A stretch of DNA of 64,000 bases, from positions 57,567 to 121,566 of the forward strand of contig JAHDGK010000004.1 of assembly GCA_020627685.1 (NCBI GenBank), read 5' to 3'. The notes under the pieces were generated by a model that saw only the letters and a program-made list of their open reading frames with translations, did not search any database and was not told the DNA's origin. The first letter of the stretch is position 1. Every line of letters starts with the position of its first letter. Source of the stretch: Granulosicoccus sp. (GTDB lineage Bacteria; Pseudomonadota; Gammaproteobacteria; Granulosicoccales; Granulosicoccaceae). A program made the position numbers and the translations under genes. Below are positions 46,981-53,926 of this stretch, in pieces.

Positions 46981-47071
46981 AATGTGTGGTCTCACGCGAT
47001 AGCCGGCCATGATGGCAAACACGGGTTAATCTAGCAAGCAACAACCGTTAATCAGCGAACGGGGGTTCGGC

Positions 47072-47665
47072 TCAACGTTTTGAGCAGGATTGAACGAGAA
47101 CGTCAAATTGCTGCGTAACCTCAGTAGCTACACTGACCCACCGGGGGTAATGTGGCGCAGCGCGATCGTTCATTATCGGCCTGTTCCAGCCACGCGTGGA
47201 GTCAAGCATGGCGTGCATTCCTACATCTCCAAACCGTGTTTTATAACCAGCCAGTACGCAATCGATGTACGACTGCAAGATGGGATGCTGATCATTGGCC
47301 AGGTGCCGGTTGGGCGGCAGGCTGCGGTAAACAAAAACGCTGTCAGTTTGTATTGATGCCGGCAGGTCAAAATCAGCAGCCGGCAGCTCTAAACGCTCAT
47401 ACCCGGATTCCCGTTTATCCAGCTCGGTTAACTCTGAGGCAGGAATACGGGCGACGACCCCTTCAATACCTACACGATCGGAATGATCTATGGGCTCTAT
47501 ACTCAGAGACGTACATTGCTGTTGGCGTTCGGGATCTGCTGTTCGGTGCTCCCAGACCCGTTGCCAGCCCTTCAAAAGCGCACTTTCCGCAAATTCGCCA
47601 TCGGGACGTGTGTCACGGTTCACCAAGGAACCATATCCAAAATAGTAGATCCAGTCAGATGTCAT
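47072..47665 (-). CDS. Gamma-glutamylcyclotransferase-fold protein
   Basis: About 197 residues from the ATG giving MTSDWIYYFGYGSLVNRDTR. YFGYGSL is the substrate-loop motif of GGCT/ChaC/AIG2-like proteins. IPASELTELDKRESGYERLE holds the Glu expected to be the general base. Candidate reactions are cyclisation of gamma-glutamyl amino acids or glutathione breakdown. It is divergent from the copper-amine-oxidase-like genes, with only a short shared promoter region. Confidence 0.82.
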   Translation of the reverse strand: MTSDWIYYFGYGSLVNRDTRPDGEFAESALLKGWQRVWEHRTADPERQQQCTSLSIEPIDHSDRVGIEGVVARIPASELTELDKRESGYERLELPAADFDLPASIQTDSVFVYRSLPPNRHLANDQHPILQSYIDCVLAGYKTRFGDVGMHAMLDSTRGWNRPIMNDRAAPHYPRWVSVATEVTQQFDVLVQSCSKR

Positions 47666-47710
47666 GAATAAGACACATTCACATGAGAAAGAGGTAACGA
47701 GCGGGTACGT

Positions 47711-48430
47711 ATGATGCACCGTATTATGGACACTATTATGACGAATCCTGCCTCAAATAACAGCCACCAGCACCTGCGTGCGGCTTACCCCCATTGGGGC
47801 TTACGGTTAACTCGCCGGTTTACCGCCTGTCTCTGTGCGGGCATGTTATCTGTTTTTGCCACAGGATTAAGCTTCGCAGCTGGCTTGTCGCTGGAACAAC
47901 AGAATACGGCTGGCTCAATAGCCGCAGCGGTGCCATGGCCGACTGCTCGTGCGTTAAGCGATAGTCATCCCCTGGGTTCGCAGACATTAAGTATTGAAAA
48001 GCAGGAACGCAAAAACCAGCGCGACGTACGCTATATCAATGTGTACCAATACAACTATCCCCAACGTGCCGCGCGACTCGTAGTAATCGACCTGCAAGAT
48101 GGAACGCTACTTAAAGAATCTTCCATAGCGTCCGTTCATCTACCGCTCAATGACATTGAAATTGATTACGCAATTTCCCTTTTGGTCAACTCGACTAACT
48201 TGATGGAGTCACTTAAACGCGAACATGTCAAAAGAAGTGCGCAACCGTTTAGCTCCATTGACGAACTAGACGTAAAGGCCAGCATTTACGAACCACGGGA
48301 TAAAGATCATGCCTGTCAATACGATCGCTGTGCATTGTTGTCACTGTTTGACAACACAAACACGGTTTTCACGATAGAGCCTGTGATTAATTTAAGCAAC
48401 CTAAGTGTGTCCGTACTGAATCCACGATGA
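47711..48430 (+). CDS. Copper amine oxidase N-domain-like exported protein
   Basis: A 239-residue exported protein; several in-frame ATGs lie close together and the true start is uncertain. After a signal peptide (about FATGLSFA), the mature part begins LSLEQQNTAG. It continues with beta-rich segments: VYQYNYPQRAARLVVIDLQD, then VHLPLNDIEIDYAISLLVNS, then a Cys pair (HACQYDRC), then VINLSNLSVSVLNP. This order matches the N2/N3 domains of copper amine oxidases. The catalytic domain is absent. Its stop overlaps the ATG of the next gene (ATGA), so the two products are made together. The call is structural inference from weak similarity. Confidence 0.55.
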   Translation: MMHRIMDTIMTNPASNNSHQHLRAAYPHWGLRLTRRFTACLCAGMLSVFATGLSFAAGLSLEQQNTAGSIAAAVPWPTARALSDSHPLGSQTLSIEKQERKNQRDVRYINVYQYNYPQRAARLVVIDLQDGTLLKESSIASVHLPLNDIEIDYAISLLVNSTNLMESLKREHVKRSAQPFSSIDELDVKASIYEPRDKDHACQYDRCALLSLFDNTNTVFTIEPVINLSNLSVSVLNPR

Positions 48431-49626
48431 ACACACTCTTAACCGCAACAAATTGTTCCTATAGATTCGTCTTAATGACGATAATGACGTTCTGTTTGCA
48501 ACCTTTTCAAGTTGCCAGCGCACAAGATACTAACTGTCCGCAAGGTTCGATATTACAACAGTCGTTTAGCTCAGGCGCTTCCTGGTCTGTTTGCGCAACC
48601 GTTAGTGACACCCACGGGTTGGAAGTCTCCAACGTCTATTATCGAGCACCCGGTGATTCAAGTCGTTCAGTGCTCTCTGAGGCGCAGGTGGCTCAGATTT
48701 TATTGCACTACCATGACAAGGCCACTGCAGAACCCCAATTTTCACCCTTAACAACACTCACCGAAGAAAGCCTACAAACGACGATACAAAGACTATCGCA
48801 AGCCACGTGCATGGGTGACGTAATTAACGTCGGAGAACAACCCGAATCTGTGTGCTCTCGCGTGGAAAACAATCGCACGCTCGCCAAGTATGCACAACGA
48901 GAAAGCTTACATAGCGAAGCTTGGGAACTCTCTGGAACTTTACTCAGGGAATCCTTAACGCTAAGTATTTCCTGGACGTTCACTGAAGATGGGCAAATAC
49001 GACCGGAAGTCAGTGTCTCCGGCCGAGCCGCAAGGACACAATTGGACGAACAGTTTTCGCAAAACAAACGCACGGATATTCCGCGATTCACACGCGCCAC
49101 TGTTTTATCGACCTGGCGTCTCGTGCCAGCATTAGATACAGATTCACTCGATACGGTTGAGCAATTTGATTTTCCCTTATTAGTGGCAGATCAGAACAGG
49201 CGCCCGATGCAAATCAGCGCTATCACAGAGGAAGCATTGATTGAGGTGGATCGCCAACAATTTCGCGGCTGGCGATTAGTAGATGCATCCGGTGCCGGCT
49301 ACTACCTTGATCCTGCTAACCAGGGCTATAGCTATTCAAGCGCCGAACATAACTGGGCAAATTACGAGGTGGCGTTCACGCGTTATAACGCCTGCGAACA
49401 CTATGCTTTGGAAAATCCTAGCGCTGCTGAAACCTGCGGCGAACATTTAAACGACTTCGTCAATGCAGAATCTTTATCAGAGCAGCAAGTGGTTATGTGG
49501 TACAGCCAAGCTCATCTACTTAACCCAAGCATTGAAGATTGGCCAATTTTGGGCGATGTACAGATTGGTTTCGATTTACTTCCGTTCGACTGGACGGATA
49601 CATCACCCTTTGAAGTTGTGGAATAA
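48427..49626 (+). CDS. Copper amine oxidase catalytic-domain paralogue, apparently inactive
   Basis: A 399-residue exported protein (signal peptide ending near FQVASAQ). It parallels the next gene and copper amine oxidases: LEVSNVYYRAPGDSSRSVLS near the start, two conserved Cys (ATCMGDVINV and ESVCSR), SWTFTEDGQIRPEVSVSG and WRLVPALDTDS. A C-terminal 'IEDWPI' segment follows. The cofactor Tyr region reads LLRESLTLSISW with no Tyr. The copper-binding HxH before 'WRL' is missing, and the catalytic Asp segment is not recognisable. It therefore looks like a pseudoenzyme subunit. It is coupled by ATGA to the N-domain gene and followed 4 bp later by the more complete paralogue. Confidence 0.6.
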   Translation: MNTLLTATNCSYRFVLMTIMTFCLQPFQVASAQDTNCPQGSILQQSFSSGASWSVCATVSDTHGLEVSNVYYRAPGDSSRSVLSEAQVAQILLHYHDKATAEPQFSPLTTLTEESLQTTIQRLSQATCMGDVINVGEQPESVCSRVENNRTLAKYAQRESLHSEAWELSGTLLRESLTLSISWTFTEDGQIRPEVSVSGRAARTQLDEQFSQNKRTDIPRFTRATVLSTWRLVPALDTDSLDTVEQFDFPLLVADQNRRPMQISAITEEALIEVDRQQFRGWRLVDASGAGYYLDPANQGYSYSSAEHNWANYEVAFTRYNACEHYALENPSAAETCGEHLNDFVNAESLSEQQVVMWYSQAHLLNPSIEDWPILGDVQIGFDLLPFDWTDTSPFEVVE

Positions 49627-49630
49627 ACGG

Positions 49631-51187
49631 ATGCCGCACCTGATCGCTCGATGTCTACTCGTTTTTGCTAGCCTGTGTATGGGCTTTTACAGCACAGCAT
49701 TTGCGCAAGAGCCAAGCTGCGGATCAGACTCACGCATAACTGAGCAATTTGACAACGGGGCTGTTTGGGATCTTTGCTGGGAATCTACAGTGCGAGAAAA
49801 CCTGGTTCTCAGCGATGTGTATTACACACCGCCCAACGGCACTGCATTGCGAGTGTTGAGTTCCGGAAGGCTAAGTCAGCTTCATGTTGCCTACGATGAT
49901 AGCGATGTCACTTACAACGATGTCACTCAATACGGTCTGGGCGGAGGATTCTTATTAACCCTAGAAGAGCAAGATTGTCCACAAGGTGAATTATTAAATA
50001 TTCAAACCAGACCTGCACTCTGCAAATGGCGTGGTGATGCCCAGAGCGGCCATCACTCTGCCAATCAGGCTGCCAAGACTCAGAGCCTGCATCTCTTTTC
50101 AGTCTCACAGGTTGGCGCGTATGCATACATAACGAATTGGACGTTTCACGCGAATGGCGCCATTGAACCCAGCGTCGGCGCCACCGGTGCACTGCAACGA
50201 AGCTCTGATGATACAAGTGAACCGTATGGGCGAGAGCTTACCGGCGATCAAGACACCTTATGGTTATCACACACACACAACTACTATTGGCGTCTGGACT
50301 TCGATATCGGCGATAGTGCGACCGATGATGTGTTTTCACAAACCCGATACGAAGTGACCCCGGCAGGAACACGAGCTCAACGCGTGGATCGCTTTGTCAC
50401 CGAACAAGCGCTTAAAATAAATCCGGATGAGCAGGCTAACTGGACAATACACGCTAATGCACGTGCCGACAGTCCGGCGTTTTCCATCGAACCCATCAGA
50501 AGCGGACACCGATTTGAACGACAGGAGGTCGAACCCTACTCCGATTTCGATTTCTTCGTCACAGTGGCTAATGATTGCGAACGATTCGCCAGCCAAAATG
50601 CCCGCTTCAACCCGGATTGCCTGAACGACGTTCTGCAGTTTGTCGACGGACAATCCATTGTTGAGGAAGATTTAGTCGTCTGGAACAGAGTGTCATTCCA
50701 CCATGTTCCTCGCAACGAAGATCAGCGACACATGCACACACATTGGGATGGTTTTTTAATCAGGCCGCGCAACGTGCTCTCGAGAACCGCTTCGCTTAAC
50801 GACGCGCCAAACAGCGTGCCGACACTCGCCCCTATCGAGACTCGATATACCAAGCTGGGTGAACTCATCCATGAAAATGTTGAAGCCAACGATGCAGACG
50901 GAGATTTCCTTTTGTACACCGCAACGGGTCTACCTTCCGGCGTCACTATAAACAGCCTTGGTCATTTGCACGGAGAACCTGATGTAGAAGGCAGATACAC
51001 AGTCACCATTACCGCAATGGATGATCAACACGAAGCAGCGCGTACATTTTTTTGGACGATTAACCAAACCGGAGCTGCTGAGCGTCGTAAAAGCGGACGT
51101 GTCGACGTGTCTCTACTAACGCTGTTACTGGTATCTCTTATATGGACAAGAAGATCCAACAAGTGTCCAGCTCGTCAGTCTTTATAG
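49631..51187 (+). CDS. Copper amine oxidase-like protein with Ig-like domain and C-terminal anchor
   Basis: About 518 residues from the ATG giving MPHLIARCLLVFASL; a longer frame runs back into the previous gene. After the signal peptide (FAQEPSCG), copper amine oxidase landmarks appear in order. They are VLSDVYYTPPNGTALRVLSS, DVTQYGLGGG with Asp97 in the catalytic-base position, and Tyr164 in VGAYAYITNW. Next are FHANGAIEPSVGATGAL, copper ligands His214/His216 (SHTHNYYWRLDFD), and His357/His358 in SFHHVPRNED. The normal quinone motif NYD is AYA here. An Ig-like domain and a helix with basic tail follow. Residue assignments come from remembered family alignments. Confidence 0.72.
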   Translation: MPHLIARCLLVFASLCMGFYSTAFAQEPSCGSDSRITEQFDNGAVWDLCWESTVRENLVLSDVYYTPPNGTALRVLSSGRLSQLHVAYDDSDVTYNDVTQYGLGGGFLLTLEEQDCPQGELLNIQTRPALCKWRGDAQSGHHSANQAAKTQSLHLFSVSQVGAYAYITNWTFHANGAIEPSVGATGALQRSSDDTSEPYGRELTGDQDTLWLSHTHNYYWRLDFDIGDSATDDVFSQTRYEVTPAGTRAQRVDRFVTEQALKINPDEQANWTIHANARADSPAFSIEPIRSGHRFERQEVEPYSDFDFFVTVANDCERFASQNARFNPDCLNDVLQFVDGQSIVEEDLVVWNRVSFHHVPRNEDQRHMHTHWDGFLIRPRNVLSRTASLNDAPNSVPTLAPIETRYTKLGELIHENVEANDADGDFLLYTATGLPSGVTINSLGHLHGEPDVEGRYTVTITAMDDQHEAARTFFWTINQTGAAERRKSGRVDVSLLTLLLVSLIWTRRSNKCPARQSL

Positions 51188-51207
51188 ACTTCCTGTCTTA
51201 GAGCTAA

Positions 51208-52065
51208 TTACTTCGACAGAAGCCAAAACACCCCGATGCCCGCAAACGTTTGATCGGATGAACCGGCTTCAGTAACAATAGGACTGTCCGCAGCATCATT
51301 TAAAAGCTCGGTGTATGCGAAGCGCGTAAAAATCCCCCAACGCGGACTCAAGGAAACCAGAGACCGTATTGATACGGTAGCGGATTGCAAACCACCTTCT
51401 GGTACAAATTCTGACAACCCTGAAAGCGCGGAATCGGTTTGCGACACACCGTACCGACTGTTTGCATAGTCGTCATCCGCAAGAGTCAGAGATGCACCCA
51501 ATGCTAATCGCCACATAAAAGTCGCCGCCCACGAATATTCAGTTTCCAATGTCAATGACGTACCTTCCCAATCACCTGACGCTGGCGCACTGATACCGAT
51601 AGCAGATTCCAACAAGCCTTCCTCAAAGCTACCCATAGGTCTTCGATACCCCACAAAACCACCTAACTCAACTGACAAATCGATGGCCTCAAAACTTGCC
51701 ACCCGATCGTCTGTCGCCGAATCATCCCTTGGGGCCACAATGTTTAGCTGAGGTCCGGCCCACCATTTGCCTTGCTCATGCAGACCTATTCGCGCCTGCG
51801 TACCCGCAATTTGAACAGGCTTATCCGCAACCCGAAAACGCGAGATAATCAGCGGTGCTGACTGCGTTGAATCGGCACCGGAGTATTCGGGTACTTGAGC
51901 TACACCGAGTATCAGAGTGGAAGGCTCACCCACACGCGGCGGATTATTCTCAGCTGCGATCGCATCAGGAGATATAAAAACACTAAATGCGCCCAACATT
52001 AAAAGCGCAGCTGACTGCCATCTAGTCGTTCGTTGAAACGAGATAAGAGAAGTTTCAATCTTCAT
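51208..52065 (-). CDS. MipA/OmpV family outer-membrane protein
   Basis: A 285-residue exported beta-barrel protein. The signal peptide ends near PDAIAAENN. LILGVAQVPEYSGADSTQSA is the typical first-strand motif of MipA/OmpV proteins. The rest alternates amphipathic strands and ends in FAGIGVFWLLSK. Family members scaffold murein enzymes or act as outer-membrane proteins of unknown role. It is convergent with the amine-oxidase-like genes and stands alone. Confidence 0.75.
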   Translation of the reverse strand: MKIETSLISFQRTTRWQSAALLMLGAFSVFISPDAIAAENNPPRVGEPSTLILGVAQVPEYSGADSTQSAPLIISRFRVADKPVQIAGTQARIGLHEQGKWWAGPQLNIVAPRDDSATDDRVASFEAIDLSVELGGFVGYRRPMGSFEEGLLESAIGISAPASGDWEGTSLTLETEYSWAATFMWRLALGASLTLADDDYANSRYGVSQTDSALSGLSEFVPEGGLQSATVSIRSLVSLSPRWGIFTRFAYTELLNDAADSPIVTEAGSSDQTFAGIGVFWLLSK

Positions 52066-52127
52066 TTATATTTTGCTCGATTAAAAAACAGTGACTATCT
52101 ACTAACAATCAACCCAACACTTAAAAT

Positions 52128-52622
52128 CTAATCATCCGGATAAGACAAACCCAGCACGGCATAGTGCTTAGCCCGCCCGTCAACTTCAATGGTTACTTCA
52201 TCATCAACCTGCTTTTTTAACAAGGCTCTGGCTAGCGGTGAATCGATACTGATATGACGCAATGCCGGATTGATTTCATCCGCGCCAACTATGCGAACAA
52301 AGGTAGTCTCATCATCGCTCTCAAGTTCGACCTGGGCACCAAAGAAAATGCTGTCACTGTCGGAACGCCTGTCTATCACCGTTAATTCTGGAATTCGTTT
52401 CTGCAGGTAGCGGATTCTCCTGTCGATTCCCGCCAATTCTTTCTTGCGATAGATGTATTCAGCGTTTTCAGAACGATCACCTTCAGCCGCCGCTGCACTC
52501 AGTGCCGCGGTCACCTCTTTACGCCTTTGCCATAGCGCTTTATCTTCGGCCTTCAATCGGTCAAAACCCTGTCGCGTGATATAGGGTGAAGATTTAGGGG
52601 CCGGTGGTCTGTATCTACTCAT
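52128..52622 (-). CDS. greB: Transcription elongation factor GreB
   Basis: A 164-residue RNA polymerase factor that promotes cleavage of backtracked RNA. The N-terminal coiled coil contains the tip region AAAAEGDRSENAEYIYRKKE with the acidic residues needed for activity. The C-terminal domain ends KHYAVLGLSYPD. The 'KSSPYITRQGFDRL' start is typical of GreB rather than GreA. Confidence 0.95.
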   Translation of the reverse strand: MSRYRPPAPKSSPYITRQGFDRLKAEDKALWQRRKEVTAALSAAAAEGDRSENAEYIYRKKELAGIDRRIRYLQKRIPELTVIDRRSDSDSIFFGAQVELESDDETTFVRIVGADEINPALRHISIDSPLARALLKKQVDDEVTIEVDGRAKHYAVLGLSYPDD

Positions 52623-52684
52623 TCTACTGACGAGGATAGCGCATGGATTTACGTCTTCATGCCTTAAGGCACTTCAGTCAATGT

Positions 52685-53854
52685 TTATAGACGGGTAGAT
52701 TTAAGATAGTCAGTTGCCGCAGTCACGCCACCACTCTGGTGCGCTACCTTCGCCAAATGCAGGCCCATTTCAATACCGGCTAGAGTGCCGAGTAGAGTGA
52801 CATCATTGATATCACCCAGATGGCCTATGCGAAAAACCCGACCTTGCACCTTGGACAAACCATTGCCTAATGACGTATCGCACTCAGCCAGGATAACGGA
52901 ACGTAAATTATCAGCATCAACACCATCTGGTACTCTGACAGCCGTTAATACCGGAGAGTGTTCCGACTCTACCGTGCATTGAACCTCCAGGCCCCAAGCC
53001 TCCACGGCTTTTCGCGTCGCCGCAGAATGCCTCAAATGACGAGCGAATACGTTTTCAAGACCTTCCTCGTTAAGCATGTCAATAGCTTCAGCGAGACCGA
53101 ACAGTAAATTGGTTGAGGGGGTGTATGGAAAGTACCCGCGCTTGTTCGCCTCTATCATTTCCGACCATCCCCAATAAGAGTTAGGAATGTTTGCCGATTG
53201 ACTGGCAGCAATAGCTTTTTCGCTTACCGCGTTAAACGACAGTCCCGGTGGCAGCATTAGACCTTTCTGCGAACCAGAGATTGCTACGTCAACACCCCAT
53301 TCATCAAATCGAAAGTCTGCAGAGGCCAAACCCGAAATTGTGTCCACAAGTAATAGAGCCGGATGATTTGCCGCATCCATAGCCCGCCTTACATCCGCAA
53401 TTCTTGAGGTACACCCGGTTGAGGTTTCGTTGTGCACAACGCACAAGGCTTTGATGCTATGGCTGGTGTCTGCACGAAGCGCCGCTTCTATGACGTCAGG
53501 ATCGGCTCCCCGGCGCCAGTCGGTTTCAATCAACGAAGGATTCAGACCGAGTTTTTCAGCCAACTGCTGCCAGAGAAACGCGAAGTGTCCGGTTTCTACC
53601 ATCAGCAACTTATCACCTTGGCACAGCGTATTGACCAATGCCGCTTCCCAAGCTCCGGTGCCAGAGGATGGATAGATAATGACAGGCTGCTTGGTTTGAA
53701 AAATACCTTGCATGCCGGTGAGCACCCGATGGCCTAAGGCTGCGAACCCGGGCCCACGATGATCAATGACCGGCATATCAATCGCACGAAGAATTCGATC
53801 TGGTACGGGGCTTGGGCCGGGAATCTGAAGAAAATGACGGCCGGCTGTGCGCAT
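52685..53854 (-). CDS. Serine-glyoxylate-type aminotransferase (class V)
   Basis: A 389-residue PLP enzyme. IPGPSPVPDRILRAI opens it, IIYPSSGTGAWEAALVNTL binds cofactor phosphate, LLVDTISGLASADF holds the PLP Asp, and SGSQKGLMLPPGL holds the Schiff-base Lys. It resembles serine-glyoxylate aminotransferases, which make glycine and hydroxypyruvate; alanine-glyoxylate or purine-catabolic relatives are alternatives. It is divergent from a glycolate/lactate-type dehydrogenase, with 72 bp between. This pairing fits glyoxylate handling. Confidence 0.88.
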   Translation of the reverse strand: MRTAGRHFLQIPGPSPVPDRILRAIDMPVIDHRGPGFAALGHRVLTGMQGIFQTKQPVIIYPSSGTGAWEAALVNTLCQGDKLLMVETGHFAFLWQQLAEKLGLNPSLIETDWRRGADPDVIEAALRADTSHSIKALCVVHNETSTGCTSRIADVRRAMDAANHPALLLVDTISGLASADFRFDEWGVDVAISGSQKGLMLPPGLSFNAVSEKAIAASQSANIPNSYWGWSEMIEANKRGYFPYTPSTNLLFGLAEAIDMLNEEGLENVFARHLRHSAATRKAVEAWGLEVQCTVESEHSPVLTAVRVPDGVDADNLRSVILAECDTSLGNGLSKVQGRVFRIGHLGDINDVTLLGTLAGIEMGLHLAKVAHQSGGVTAATDYLKSTRL

Positions 53855-53926
53855 GATATAACCTACCCAAATTCAGGTAATTGATGATAATGAATTCAAA
53901 ATTAGTCCTTTTGCCCTCTAAAAGCA

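Noticed and set aside
47152..47667. 171-codon open frame antisense to the gamma-glutamylcyclotransferase-like gene
   Set aside because: The minus strand has the YFGYGSL family motif; the plus-strand frame has a random-looking composition.
49463..49630. Upstream extension of the third amine-oxidase-like protein
   Set aside because: It overlaps the preceding coding sequence in another frame and would bury the clear signal peptide starting at 49631.
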